Shown here: positions 11,903 to 24,702 of the stretch, piece after piece | Layout: every line of letters begins with the position of its first letter | Numbering within the stretch: position 1 is the first letter of the stretch | From: Glandiceps talaboti | Taxonomy: Eukaryota > Hemichordata > Enteropneusta > Spengelidae | DNA length: 64,000 nt | Assembly: GCF_964340395.1 (NCBI RefSeq) | Contig: NC_135549.1 | Coordinates: 4,194,501-4,258,500, forward strand | Reading direction: 5' to 3' | Notes under the pieces: model-generated | What the model was told of the DNA's origin: nothing | The model's database searches: none | Seen by the model: only the letters and a program-made list of their open reading frames with translations | Translations under genes and position numbers: made by a program

Positions 11903-11998
11903 AGTTGACGCTAAGATATGTTGTGTCACACTGCCCTGAGAGGGGTTGACTGATGTGTGAGGGCGCTCTGTCACAGTGTCCCAAAGTTTATACAGACT
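11903..11998. mobile_element. Palindromic MITE-like element, family A, copy 2
   Basis: 'TAAGATATGTTGTGTCACAC' at the left and 'GAGGGCGCTCTGTCACAG ... CAGACTAG' at the right resemble the arms of the 8485 element. Diverged and probably old. Confidence 0.55.
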
Positions 11999-12678
11999 AG
12001 TGGAGTTGCTGTGTAATGCAGTCAACCAAGCTGTAGTAAAGACATAGTAAGATCGGTCACCTTGTAGTGTTACTTGATACTGCAGGGATTGTATACTCTC
12101 CAGGGACTTGATGCTGCTTTAATTAACTTTGATAAACATCTTTTTGAACCATGCACAAAGGTTAGTTGTTGTCAAAAACACAGAATTCTTTATATGACTG
12201 TGATGGCCACGATTATGGCATACAGTGAAATATGAAAGTGTTCTGACTGATACCAGCAAGTATTGAATTTTCTGGTAAAGTATTAAAGAACAATCAACCC
12301 TGGCCTTTATTTTCAAAGTTGAAAGGCCTACATGCATTTAGCTACCTACCACCAGTACAGAATTGTGTAGAATGACTGGTACACAAGTGGCTTGAACTAT
12401 ATTTTTTTTAGATTTGTTTACTTTGAACCATAGTTTTATTTTTACAAAATGGATCTTCTAGCTTCAATGTACCCATATCATTATCAAATCATTTGATAAC
12501 ATGTAATACAAATGTATATCTCAAAAGACCAGCTGCATATTTTAACGGAATTTCAAATGATTTGACTTAAGTTGTGTCATTTATATGGTAATACCATAGA
12601 CCAGAGAGTAACACCAAGACAAGTCTCAACGTCGTGTATAAATCCAGAGCTATACCTTCAACGACACCTAATCCTTAC

Positions 12679-12800
<122 letters not shown>

Positions 12801-12839
12801 GGGGCATCGTACCCATATTCTCGGAGGGTGATCTGAAAA

Positions 12840-13300
12840 AGTACCCCCTTTTTACGATTCCATGGACCTAGATGGCCGACGAGATGCGAAACATCCATTG
12901 GACCGCGACCAAGAAAACAGGTCGTAAATTGTGATATTGCGATTCTGAAGAGTCACTTTCACAGTAGTCATGCTCGCAGACGGTGTACGCGTTTCGCTCA
13001 AGGGACGACTTACTCCGTATGCAAGCAGGACTACTATCACGGCAGAGTACCATCTAATTTGGAAGAAGAATCATTGAAGTTTGAGCGTATCATACACCAC
13101 TTTTTAAAATTTGATGTAGACACTGGACGTACGTACTCTACGAAAAGACACAGCGAAAGAGGGGCGAAAAAGGAGACACGAGAAACATCCGTGGAAAGCG
13201 GGATGGTCACCGAAAACATCGCGTAGTAGACGTCTACTGACTGCTCGAGCGCTCTCTTCAACGTTGAAATCGGCATTTGAGAGCTAATGTCAACAATTTA
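12840..13300. other. CpG-rich patch without a recognised gene
   Basis: I count roughly 30 CpG dinucleotides in about 440 bp, while most flanking lines of 60 bases have none or one. One plus-strand frame stays open for more than 100 codons across the patch, ending at a TAG near 13228, but lacks an early ATG and resembles nothing I know. The other places with this composition are the WDR82 and phosphatase first exons, so an unannotated promoter or first exon is possible. The remaining DNA from 11.2 to 15.0 kb shows small repeats only. Confidence 0.45.
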
Positions 13301-14899
13301 CTCTGTTCGACAGACCAGAAGTTAGTGTGTCTTAGACACCACACGAAATTGTAACAGTGTGTAATAAAAGCAGGATGCCCTTGAAGAAGTCACCTCCGAC
13401 TAACGCATCTTTTGATGTGTTCTGTGTTAGAGTAAATTGTAGCATAAAACGTCAAATGCTAAGGTCTTATGACCAGGATTCAGTGTGTCTCAAACAAGAA
13501 TTGTGTGTGTCTCAAACACCCAAATGCTAAGGTTATATGACAAAAAGTGTAAAAGCTGTACGTCGAGGCCAAGTTCATTTCGAAGTCAATATCTAAACAC
13601 ACTTCGATCATGACGATCAGGTTCTTATAGTATGTGTACTGATGACATATACACGTACCTGTAATATGTATCTGTTCATGATAAAACAATTGACCTAGCC
13701 GATATTCGTGTCTAATTATATCTAGTACATACAAGACAGCTATACTTAGTCAATATATTTATGGAAATACTATTCTGTGGATGGATGGACAGAATTTTCA
13801 TCGCCCTGAGATAACATGGTTCATTTTCAATGGAGTCATATAAGAGATTATTGATATGCAAATAAAACATTATATTAACCATCGACTGAAATGTAAAAAA
13901 TTCACATTTTCCAGTATTAACGGTAAAATCGTGTTACAACTTGTATTTCTTTTAAAATTTTAAAATTTGATGTTTTTTTTCTTTTGGTCTGTGATACAGC
14001 TGTGTGGCGTTTAAACTTCGTTTCGATAATTTATTTGGGATTCTACTTTCATGTTAAAACCGTGCTTGTTTTTGAACGCTAGAAAGTATCATAGGGTTTC
14101 TCGATGGTTAAATACAACAACATAACAGCAAGCACAATGCTATAAAATCAATACATATTACAAATGCATAACATGGCGAATGTACAATTTCACTATTTCA
14201 TATATGGTGGTGCTTCCAAATCGACTCCGTGCCTAAAGATCACCATTTAACCAAAATAACGTTTTAAACTTTCATTCGGAGGGGGGGGGGGTGTCTCACA
14301 GTGTAAATGTCAAACAAGATAACAACAGGGCTGGATAGGCAACTGGATAATCATTCAGCAAATGAACACCTATACCTAGCATGATAAGCATGAACTAGCA
14401 TGTGGGTAAACATTTTTAAAAACTTTACAGTTGTGCTATAACACCATTGGCGCCATTTTTCTTCTATTAAATGTCGTATTTCTTTATAGTAATGTTATAA
14501 TGTTCGGCAGTATAGCTGTAAACTAATTGTTTCAGGAAAAATAGCAAACATACGACAAATACCGACATGTTTAGAAAACAAAGTCGGGTTTGGCCTTCTA
14601 CACAAATGCGTGCGTGCACATTCAGTGGTTTAACACTTTACAATCTTCAAGTTCTTGTTGGAACGTTCCGTGACGCCAGTTAGCCTTGTTAACGTAGGGG
14701 GCGGTGTTTTACGACTACCGTATTATATCCTTGACATCCGAGAATTTGATATTGCTAGTTTAGCGAAATTATTTTTTCTGTTGAGTCTTTGACTCAAACG
14801 TCTTTTTCATCTGCCTCTCAAGTCATTCATATTTCCCTCACAGAAATGATGTCAGACTTATCCAAGCAAAGTAATGCCGCTTTCTAACAAGAAACTCGA

Positions 14900-14905
14900 T
14901 TTATT
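14900..14905 (-). terminator. Candidate poly(A) signal of the membrane-protein gene
   Basis: Plus-strand TTTATT, that is AATAAA in the transcript sense, about 140 nt beyond the stop codon. Confidence 0.35.
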
Positions 14906-15044
14906 GTAAACTTACGTGACGAAACTGATTTCATGGAATTTACATATTTACTATACAAAATGTCCTAAATGAATATATATTCTCTAGACATGTAAACTAT
15001 AATAAAAACAACAACAAAGGAATAGACTAAATTTTAATACATAT

Positions 15045-17429
15045 TTACGACATTCTCATCAAAGCTGAACGTGGTATTTTGTCTCCACGGTAGATGACAT
15101 ATTTTGACGCAAAGGATTCTAGAATATCTTTAACTTTCATTTCAGCATCAAGTGAAATTCTTTTCTGAAATACTTTTCTCCTATCAATCATGTACTTTGG
15201 AAAAATACCTAAAACCAACAACATTAAAGAGGTTGATATTGTGTGCTCTAATAAAAAAAAGGTCCAAATGAGGTACAAATACAAACAACAAATTAGAAAG
15301 TAAACAAATGAAAATGTAGCGTTTTTCCAAACTGGACTTATGACGTCACAAACCTTGTCGAAAAGCTCTGAGGTTAAGCAGTCTTTGTACGTGTTTTCAT
15401 ATGGATACGACGGGACATCGCTGAACATTAATACGTCACTGTCCACCAATACGTCACCTTTCGAATTTTCTTTAAAGATAAGGCTTGTGACGTCACCATC
15501 GGTGACGAAACAATACACTCGTTGTGGGTAAAACCTTCGGACTAAGTCAAATATTAACAGTTTTATATCAACATAGTGACTGACCACATTTCTATAAACA
15601 GAATGCAAGTAGGAACAGATAAGAAAAAATATTAAAATGTTCGGAATATACTGAATTAGTTTGTCGGCACTGTTCGTCATGTAAATTGAACACAAAACTG
15701 TCGTATAGTTAATGATATCAACTGATAGCTGTTGAACCACAGATAAAGAACACCCCAGAATAAGAACGAGGATAATATATGCAATTTTGTATTTGTCAGT
15801 AATAATGGGGTAAAATGGGTCATCAAATACCAACATCAAGGGAAAAAAGCATTGCACCAGAGTTAACACAAGGAATGACGGAATAAACATAAAAATAAAG
15901 CATGCAAATGCGATACAAAAGTTTTTTGTGGAAGAGAAAATTAATTTGCTTAGCTTTGTCATATACCTAGCTATATGTGCAGGTTTAATATGTGGAAGAA
16001 AAAATACCAAGTTTTTAATTGCGACAATCCGATTTTGTAAGATCACGTGTGTGATGGTCATTATACTCTCCCCCATTGACGATAAGTCACTTGCCAAATA
16101 TATAGCATAATAACGATAGGTGGATAATTCTGGCTCGTGAGATTCAATTCTAAAGTTTACAGAAAACAAATTCCTCCGAGCTGCACATATAACTACCAAG
16201 ATACCGAGAGTAACGTGAATAATAATAGTAACCAAATTTTGTTTTCCAAAATATTGCAGAGCGGTAACTAAAAATTCAGTCCAGTGGATATCTTTACCAT
16301 TTAAATCACTCCACTCTGTGGCTACTCTATTTTCGTAAGAAAAAATCGTGTCATGTAATATCATCTGAACATAGATAAATGATGGACAAAGAATACAAAG
16401 GTGAATGAATACTCTTATGGCTACCCAAATATGTCGTATAATTGAATAAAAACTATGCGGCAAAGAATGACATGGTCGAAATTTCATTATTGGAAATATA
16501 TGTCTCATAGAAATGGGGCTGCTTTCATCATCTGAAATTAAGAAAGTGTCATGCAAAATAAGTTTAACCTTATCAACATCATTGCTAAATACTTTATAGA
16601 TATCTGTTAATGCAGGAAAGAAATAGATGTAGCCAAGTGGCAAGAGAAGATATGTAACAGTCATATTAAAAATCCATAGTAACGTGCGAATAACTCTAGG
16701 AGTATTTCTATGAAATTCGTTAAAGCAAGTATTTTGATTTCCGTCGTCATGTGTTTCACACTCAGACAGCTTTGCACACCGGTATGTCACCACGCCATAG
16801 GATTTTTCATAAATCGGGAATCCTGGTTCCTTGATAACGGGCTGGCATAAAGAACTTTCATCTTTATGGCTGATGGTTATACCATGTATTATATGGTCGA
16901 TGACTTGAAATGCCAATTGAAGTTTGCAGATCTCTGTCATCTTGGCGATCACCTCAATTGGAGAATGCGTTGTGAACGTTACATCAAGGAAGGCAATAGA
17001 GTTTGTCAAATCACCGAGTGATATATCGGGTAGTGGTTCCACACTAAGAAACATCTCTTTGTAATCGTCGTACAACCAAACCCACTTAGATAAACCAAAA
17101 CCTTGTGTTGCCATCGGGTCACCGCCATTGTAGAGTGGAAAATTTAGGCGAAATGTGACGACTTTGGCCCCTTTCTCCACGAGGTTGGTAAATGTTTCAT
17201 TCAAAGTCTTAATGGAATGAACAGTTTGTAGTGTGTGACTCACACCGCCATTAAAATCACCTTGTTTGTGTATTGGGTGAATGTTCTGCGAGTCTATGTC
17301 AGTGAGTACAAAGTTAACACATTTTGTGCTAATGACAACGCCGTTGTAACTGCCATGGTTAACGGAACCTTCTCCTATGCTGTTAAAAACCACAAATAGC
17401 AGGATGGTGATGACAGACGTCTGGTACAT
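15045..17429 (-). CDS. Unrecognised multi-pass membrane protein, intronless, 794 aa
   Basis: I do not recognise this protein. Residues 1-20 form a likely signal peptide. Residues about 21-245 look extracellular or luminal, with several cysteines (37, 168, 195, 218, 224, 235) and N-glycosylation sequons such as 'NETF'. Hydrophobic segments follow near 249-274, 333-358, 399-416, 503-535, 546-567, 593-612 and 705-746, with basic loops such as 'RRFYPQR' (631-637) and a charged C-terminal tail. That suggests about 7-9 membrane spans after a cleaved ectodomain: a receptor, channel or transporter. None of the usual GPCR (DRY, NPxxY) or ion-channel pore motifs is evident. A single exon of 2385 nt with no frame break argues for a real gene, possibly of retrocopy origin or from an intronless family. 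The start at 17429 is chosen because it gives the signal peptide. AATAAA (minus strand) lies at 14900-14905. Confidence 0.8.
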   Translation of the reverse strand: MYQTSVITILLFVVFNSIGEGSVNHGSYNGVVISTKCVNFVLTDIDSQNIHPIHKQGDFNGGVSHTLQTVHSIKTLNETFTNLVEKGAKVVTFRLNFPLYNGGDPMATQGFGLSKWVWLYDDYKEMFLSVEPLPDISLGDLTNSIAFLDVTFTTHSPIEVIAKMTEICKLQLAFQVIDHIIHGITISHKDESSLCQPVIKEPGFPIYEKSYGVVTYRCAKLSECETHDDGNQNTCFNEFHRNTPRVIRTLLWIFNMTVTYLLLPLGYIYFFPALTDIYKVFSNDVDKVKLILHDTFLISDDESSPISMRHIFPIMKFRPCHSLPHSFYSIIRHIWVAIRVFIHLCILCPSFIYVQMILHDTIFSYENRVATEWSDLNGKDIHWTEFLVTALQYFGKQNLVTIIIHVTLGILVVICAARRNLFSVNFRIESHEPELSTYRYYAIYLASDLSSMGESIMTITHVILQNRIVAIKNLVFFLPHIKPAHIARYMTKLSKLIFSSTKNFCIAFACFIFMFIPSFLVLTLVQCFFPLMLVFDDPFYPIITDKYKIAYIILVLILGCSLSVVQQLSVDIINYTTVLCSIYMTNSADKLIQYIPNILIFFLICSYLHSVYRNVVSHYVDIKLLIFDLVRRFYPQRVYCFVTDGDVTSLIFKENSKGDVLVDSDVLMFSDVPSYPYENTYKDCLTSELFDKVCDVISPVWKNATFSFVYFLICCLYLYLIWTFFLLEHTISTSLMLLVLGIFPKYMIDRRKVFQKRISLDAEMKVKDILESFASKYVIYRGDKIPRSALMRMS

Positions 17430-17689
17430 GATGACCCAAATACAACTTCATCAACGTTAGGCATCAACTGGCAAACTTGTATCGATGAGCGATGTCTCTG
17501 ATTGAACTAAACAATAGCACCCCACAAAGTTCACTACGTTTAAAGTCTTATATGCACTCGCTCACACAACAGCTGTCAATTTATTTTTTGTATGATAGTA
17601 ACTAATTCCACATGTCATAGATGGTGCTATGGGTCATAGATTACACAATCATTAATAGCCGACGTCACAGATCACATCATTTGCAACAA

Positions 17690-18065
17690 GACACCAATGT
17701 CCATCATTCTATACTGAGATCGACTATCCTTGACCAATGACCGGGGACCAGACCAATGTCCATTGCTCTGGAGCAAGATTGATCACTCTGGGTCTATGTA
17801 ACTTAACTAAAACGTAAATGTGTAAATGGTAACGATGCTGTATAGGAACTAGACTACAACAATGTCTACCACTGTAGTCCATCACTCTGGATCAGTGTTC
17901 TGTATTAAAATCTGGACCAGTGACAACCACTGTAGACCAATTGCAAGCACTCTGGTTCGATATCTTTGGACCAATATCAAAAAGTCTAGACTAATGGCCA
18001 CATTACTCTGGACCACTGTCCACCACTCAGGACCAATATCCACCATTTTATGCCACAGACCAAAG
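17690..18065. repeat. Degenerate minisatellite, 'GACCAATGTCCA'-type
   Basis: Phrases like 'GACCAATGTCCATCACTCTGG' recur, imperfectly, about every 20-45 bp from about 17.7 to 18.06 kb. The copies are too diverged to define one clean unit. Confidence 0.6.
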
Positions 18066-18261
18066 GCTTGATTTCCCCTGCGTCCCCTGTAATTACTGAA
18101 AGCTCACTAATAGGAAACGGGGTAAATCATCATGCCAAGTAGATTACATCAGATTTTAAGCAGATTGGATAGCTCGATGGCCCAGTCTCTGATGATGGAA
18201 CATCACGCGGGGATGCAGATGATGTATCAATATTAAATGGGAACAGAGTCCCTGTCGATGT

Positions 18262-18475
18262 TCCAAATAAGAATGAAATAAGAATAAAATCATGACCAAA
18301 TAAGAATGAAATCATGACCAAATAAGAATGAAATAAGAATGAAATAATGGTCATATAATAATGGCATAAGAATGAAATAATGACCAAATAAGAATGAAAT
18401 AATGATGAAATAATAAAATAATTATGAAATAATAATAAAATAATGATGAACTAACAATGATAAAACGATGGAATA
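18262..18475. repeat. 'AAGAATGAAATAATG' degenerate tandem repeat
   Basis: Short units based on 'AAGAATGAAATAATGACCAA' are repeated with indels over about 210 bp. Confidence 0.75.
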
Positions 18476-18984
18476 AGAAATAATGCCACTGAATGGTAAA
18501 ATCATATTGAAATAAAGGTAACACCTAATTTTGGCGGGCATCTCACCCCATAGATGTTATGATTGTAGCTACGGAAGTGTTCAGCTAAAGCCAATGCTAC
18601 AGATTTATCCCTAAGTAGATTTGTGATGTTCCCCGATCCTGGTTTCCAACTATCTTCCCAATTTACCAATATAAATTATAATAGTCATTGTCAATTTATA
18701 CATCTTGGGGTATTGGGCTTTTATTAAAGTTTTGTCATCTGTTTACTTTCTACACATATCACATTTCATACTATGAGAACTGAATGAATTTGTGTAAGGC
18801 CTTCGATAACTCAATGTTTATAACTTATATTGTACAAATTATACAGACCCTAAATAGAATAGATATTACTCTTATATGCTACATTTGTGATACTTAGATT
18901 GTTCTCATTGAATACCATACTACTGGTCACAGTAAAGGTTCAGATGTCGTAATGTGACATCACTAACACAGTGGGCTCCGTCCG

Positions 18985-19037
18985 ATCTACCCACCTGTCC
19001 ATGCATCCATCCATCCACCCATCCACCCATCCATCTG
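18985..19037. repeat. (CATC)n microsatellite
   Basis: Imperfect run of CATC/CACC tetranucleotides. Confidence 0.85.
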
Positions 19038-20409
19038 TAGTGCACCATTTCTCAGACATGTAATATCTAATTTCTTTCAAACCTGGTACAAAGGTGACAT
19101 GTCATATGGGACATATGTACATTGCTTTGTTAGTGACATGTCTACACACTTTCCATGTATAACAATAACAAGACACAAAGAAATGTAAAGACACAATTTA
19201 GTAAATATATTTGATGTCAGGTACATATAGATTTATTCATGTTGACATCAATACATACAACAAAGTAATATTTTTGGTATCATTACATAAATGTATCCTA
19301 TCAACAGCATTTCTTTTTTACATTAGTACAAAAAGAACTCCATAACTAATTTGACATTTTCAAACAAAAAATTTTCAACTGCAAATAATGTATAGAAAAT
19401 TATTAATCAAGCATAGATTAGGTAACTTAACAATTTTACTGATTCTCATCTTGTTTTATTTCTGCCTCCAAATTGTGATTGAAGTTCAAAGAGAGGTCGT
19501 TATGTAGATTAAATCAAACAGAATAGTTTGTTTTTGGTGATAAGATCAATTGTTGTTATGGTGATACAAGTCAATTGTTTGTACTTGATAAAATACAAGA
19601 CTATGGCCAGAAATACATGTTTACTAATGATGTAACATTAGGTGGCTTGTCTCATAAATCAACACTGAAAGGCTGACATCAAGGTCAGTTTGACACCTTT
19701 TACAGTATAACGATATTTGATTGGCTGCAACCAAATCTGGTTGCACTGTGCAGGATATTGGGCAGTTTAGTACAGTCCTGGTTTAGAGGCCTGATAGTGC
19801 TGAACAATGTAATGTATCTTACAGTCTAGGTAAATTGTAACATGGTGAGACATTTTAGATTATTAATCTGGTGGGGGGACAAGGTTTATCTAATGTATTA
19901 AAATGTACACAAGACTAAAAAGCTCTGTGTATCACTATAATCTTATTGCCTTTAAAATTTGAGTTAGTTTTTGAGTGTATTTGTCTGTTGTTTGTTGAAG
20001 TTAACATTAGGGGCTATTAGCAACAATTATTCAACACATATCTTTCTGTCGCCGTGACAACTTATTAGGCTGACTCCATATTCTATAAACGTGTCTTCCA
20101 ATACTTAGTAATGTATAATAAGTGACATGACAAGTGAGAAGGTCTAGAAGTGTCAGCATCCCTGTATGAGAGATTGATCAAAATCACTGTACTGTATGGG
20201 TCAACGTAACAGTTCACTCACTGGACACAAAGTTAGGGAGTTAGAGCTGAGCTAGGAATAGGCTTAGACTCCCTATCATATTCCCCATTTTAAAAATTCA
20301 CCTTTGGTGGCCATTTTTCTATAGTTAATAGTTAAAAAACAAACAAGCAAAAATAGCAGTAATGGCGTTGTAGTTCAACAGTACAGTTTGTGTGTTAATT
20401 TTTAAATAA

Positions 20410-20840
20410 TGTTCATCCACAGGCTGATCTATCCCTATTTTTACTTATGCAATATACACCATCATTTTGGTGTTGCTATGGGCAGTAGATGGACTATATT
20501 ACAATATATTTTAAAGTTTATCTACTTGCCCAACCATTCATGTTATCTTTGCAATATACATCATTTTACTGTTGCTAAGGGTGTGGTCTAGTTGCTAGGC
20601 ATATGTGTTCACTTGCTGAATGTTTATCCAATTGGCTATCCCTGTTACCTTTGCAATGCACCATCATTTGGCTGTTGTTATGGCCATGGTCTTGTTGCTA
20701 AGTACAGTCGCATACATTTTTTGAATGTTTATTCCCTTTCCTTTCGAATATTTTGTAATCTTAGCTTGGCAAATGTACTTTAATGGTTGTTGCTTAGGGC
20801 ATGGTCATTGTTGCTATGCCAATAGTGTCAATATGTTTTG
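20410..20840. repeat. Degenerate long-unit tandem repeat, 'GTTGCTATGG' type
   Basis: Segments containing 'CTTTGCAATATACATCATTT', 'TGTTGCTATGG' or 'TGTTGCTAAGG', and 'GAATGTTTAT' recur three to four times at roughly 110-130 bp spacing. Short frames here are not convincing genes. The wider 19.1-23.1 kb stretch is AT-rich and I see no gene. Part of it may be the 3' UTR of the phosphatase. Confidence 0.55.
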
Positions 20841-23118
20841 ATCAAATTCAGCAGTATTGCATCAAGACACATCCCTACAACCGTTCAGCCCAAACAACTA
20901 AGCAGTTTTTGAGATGTTTTTGACGAAAATTCACACTTTTAGACTTAATTTGCATGATGAAATGATCATTTCCATTTGAACAGCTTTCCTTTTACACATA
21001 CATCTGCACAAACAAACACACACAGACATTTTGCTATGACTATAGCACTATCTCAGTGATCAGTTGTGCTAAAACAAAAAGAGAAACAAAGAGAACACCA
21101 TTTTCATCTGCATTGCTTGTTAAACATGCCAAATATGTGAAACTTTGGTTCCAAAAACTTGAGGACATCACCATATACATTCACACACACACAATATACA
21201 TTTCCATATATAGTCCTTGTATGTAACACAGATTTAGAAGGCACAACGTACTATTTACAAACTTGAGGGGTCTTTGCGTTTATACAATACTATAAATGCA
21301 CAGATTGTCAAGTACAACTACTACACTATATGCTATTGCATCTACCCTTCTTTTCAAGTACTCTAATATTACAAATTATTATTTTATATGGCCATAGTTA
21401 TTTTTATACAATACTACTATATAATATATTGAAAAACACTTATTAAAAATACTTGACATTGCAAAAAGAAGAAAAAAATTTGCTCATTGGTCAGTACAGA
21501 TTTCCATAGAAAAATTTCCATCAAAACTATGAGAGTTGTTATTTATGAGTTGTTATTTTGTAACTGATTTGAGACATTTGTACTAAAAATTTACACCCTC
21601 TCACAAAGTCAGATATTTAAATTTATTTTGTCACCTCAAAATCAGTTCATGTAGTTTCAAATTCCTTACATTTTAACAAATATATTTTTTTTCTCATTTA
21701 TTAAGTAAAAGCTACTGAAAATTAATGATGGAAATTTTGTGATCTCTTCTCATCGATCTAACACTTTCTAAATGAACATTCATGGTGCAAGTTTACCTAA
21801 AGATGCAGAATCCATCAGGATGTACATTGATGGTTACTGATTTTTTTACAGAATCCATTGATTTTGTTAATTATGCAAAATGCCATGAAAATAAGGGGAA
21901 ATAAATTTCTTTGTAAGGTGCAAACTATCAAACTGATCCCCTATTCAATGTGTATGAAAACAAAAAAGTTGATAAATGTGTAAAGAAAAGCTTACAAAAA
22001 TAAATATCAGTGATTAACCTGTGATGATATTCTTCTTAAAAACAAAAACAAAGAAAACAATTTCTCTTCTATGAACCTACTTCTATGTGATGGACTAGGT
22101 ACTTATGAAGACTTGAAATAACATTTTACAATATTTGCCATTACATTTGTGAAGCAAGTTCAACTTTCAATAGTTTTATCTGTCAATATATTACCTTTGC
22201 AGGCTTTATTATATTCAGGATGTTTGCTGTAAAACTCACAGCTTTCTGTGTCTGCGACAGGATTTTCCCACACAACAAATATCAACTTGAACCCATGCAT
22301 AAATTTAACTATAATATAATGTATATGTTTGATACACTGTAGAACAGAGAATTAGTAAACTAAAACAAAGAAGCACAGATTTAGGCTACAGCTATAGGTA
22401 TCACTGAATTGAGAAAGGACCCTTCATGTTGTCAATTTTTTATACCATCTTGCAATCACGTTTTCTCTCTTGTTTATCATGCAGTAGTTCAAGTATGTTG
22501 TGTTTGGTTAAATTCATAGCAGACAAGAAAGAAATATGCATAGATTAACTTCACTGGATGTATAATGATGTGTTATTATTACTTGTAAATATGATATATG
22601 CATACTTCAGTTTGAATGGGTCTTTGTGCAAGTTGATGTGTGTACAGTTGTAACTATACAAGAAGATACATACATATATCACTAATAAAACACCTTGTCT
22701 ATGTACTGAAATAGTATGCAAAGCTACTGTCATCTCTTACTTGGCAAAGAATTAGCCTGATAATTACCAAGGCATGTTTGAGGTGCACAGGCGCCACCAA
22801 CAGGTGAGATTAAAATTATTTTGTTTATATGTTACAGCGCTATAATAAGGAAGACTTTTGTGTTTGACATAATACTTTCCAAAGATGAAACTTATTTAAT
22901 TTTTCACAGCAATAATGTGAAATTCTTCATCAGTTTTGAGTAATTTGGTCAAAATACAATTGCACAAATATTTTAGTAGCAGGACCCTTGTGATTGACAA
23001 AAAAGACAGCATCTCTAAGAGCTGAATTAAAAATGAACTTTAGAAAATGATTTGTATTAGAATGGTGCATTTTTGATGATTGTGATACAATAAATCAATC
23101 CATATCCATGACTGAGAG

Positions 23119-23236
23119 CTAGTCTGTTTTAGATATGTTTTGACGGTGCGCCCTCATGCATCGGTCAACCCCTTTCATATAATAGAGTAGAAAGGTGTGG
23201 GCAGAGTGACATAACATATTTTACAGTCTAGATAGA
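23119..23236. mobile_element. Palindromic MITE-like element, family A, copy 3
   Basis: The left end 'TAGTCTGTTTTAGATATG' mirrors the right end 'CATATTTTACAGTCTAG', and the left arm has 'GCGCCCTCATGCATCGGTCA'. Same architecture as 8485-8591. Confidence 0.65.
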
Positions 23237-24188
23237 GAGTAGTGAAGATGATATAATCAGTCAATGCCCCTATTTATATATTGCTGTTTTTTAATAGCTG
23301 TAATGAAAGAGAAGATGAACAAAGTATTCATCCCTTGATAAACAAACTGACTGACTGAAAGCACTGTGTAAAATAGCAATTCCCAAAAACCAAATATCAT
23401 CATCTCATCCATGTTAACTACGTCATTGGTATAAATCTAAGCTTTTCTGGTAAACACAACAAAATAGATTTTTTATATTTCCTTCTCAAACCTTCACCTT
23501 TCAAAAGTGTCTCATTAAAAACTTCCATTATTTGCGAAAAATATAAATCATGGTTGCAAAAGTTTGTAATAAAACCACCCGTTGTTATTGTGACTACTCT
23601 TTCTGCATATCTGCTGAAACGTGGCACTGTGAGATTGTTCTAAAAATTGTTTTACCCGATAAACTAATTATATGATGACTCACACAGCATTAAGTATATA
23701 AACAATAAATAGAAATGGAATTGTAATTCTATCACCTTGAAAGAAAACTTTGGATGTTTTCATTTTATTGAGAGTGTTGGTTACTACTGTTCAAAAATTG
23801 AAATGAATATTGAAATAATATTTGATTTGTCTCTTTTGATCAAACTGTACTAAATTATTATATAACAAGATTACCCTGTATAAAATACCAAGGTCTTTAT
23901 ATTTCTGACATTGCCTGGCAAGGAAGTGTGTGAAAAAAAGTTCATGAAAATATTGGCAAAAATGGCATAATTAGTTACTTGCACTGGAATAGGATGATTA
24001 GAAATATTGGTATTTCTGTTTTAGGTGATAACTTTTGACTCTACTATTTGTTCACTGGCTTTGTTCACTGTAATCATAATTACAACACAAATATTGGTCA
24101 CACGTTCAAATGTGTTGAAATGTTATTATGCTATAATGATAACAACCAAGGTGTGTATTATCAAGGCTTCATACGATAGATTAAGCTA

Positions 24189-24560
24189 GGGAAATCTTGT
24201 AATGACACAGAACACTACATTCTGGGATTTCCTGGAAAATCTTGTAATGATATGGAACACTACATTCTGGGATTTCCTGGGAAAACTTGTAATGACATGG
24301 AACACTACATTCTGGGATTTCCTGGGAAATCTTGTAATGATATGGAACACTCCATTTCTGGGATTTCCTGGGAAATCTTGCAATGACACAGAACACTACA
24401 TTCTGGGATTTCCTGGGAAAACTTGTAATGACACAGAACACTACATTCTGGGATTTCCTGGGAAAACTTGTAATGACACAGAACACTACATTCTGGGATT
24501 TCCTGGAAAATCTTGTAATGATATGGAACACTATTTTCCAGGATTTCCTTTGAAATGATG
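24189..24560. repeat. 45-bp minisatellite, about eight copies
   Basis: 'CTTGTAATGA' recurs at 24196, 24241, 24286, 24331, 24377 (as CTTGCAATGA), 24422, 24467 and 24512: a 45-bp period with one 46-bp unit. Because 45 is a multiple of three, long open frames run through it on both strands; I regard these as by-products. A diverged copy sits near 24710-24765. It lies about 1 kb downstream of the phosphatase stop codon. Confidence 0.95.
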
Positions 24561-24589
24561 TAATGACATTTAACACTACAACACATATA

Positions 24590-24702
24590 CTGTAAGATAG
24601 AATGTATAATTTCACCCTTAATGGTCTGCTCTTTGAAATTTTGGATTGTTTGATGTGTGAGGGTACCATGGCATATCTTATGGCCTATATACATTACAGT
24701 AT
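24590..24702. mobile_element. Degenerate family A palindromic element
   Basis: 'ACTGTAAGATAG' at the left, 'GATGTGTGAGGG' inside, and 'CATATCTTATGG ... CATTACAGTATAG' at the right resemble the family A arms. Low conservation. Confidence 0.35.

Noticed and set aside
12852-13276. Minus-strand frames in the CpG-rich patch as genes
   Set aside because: 60-80 codons, overlapping in different frames and unlike any known family. The patch is better described as a composition anomaly.
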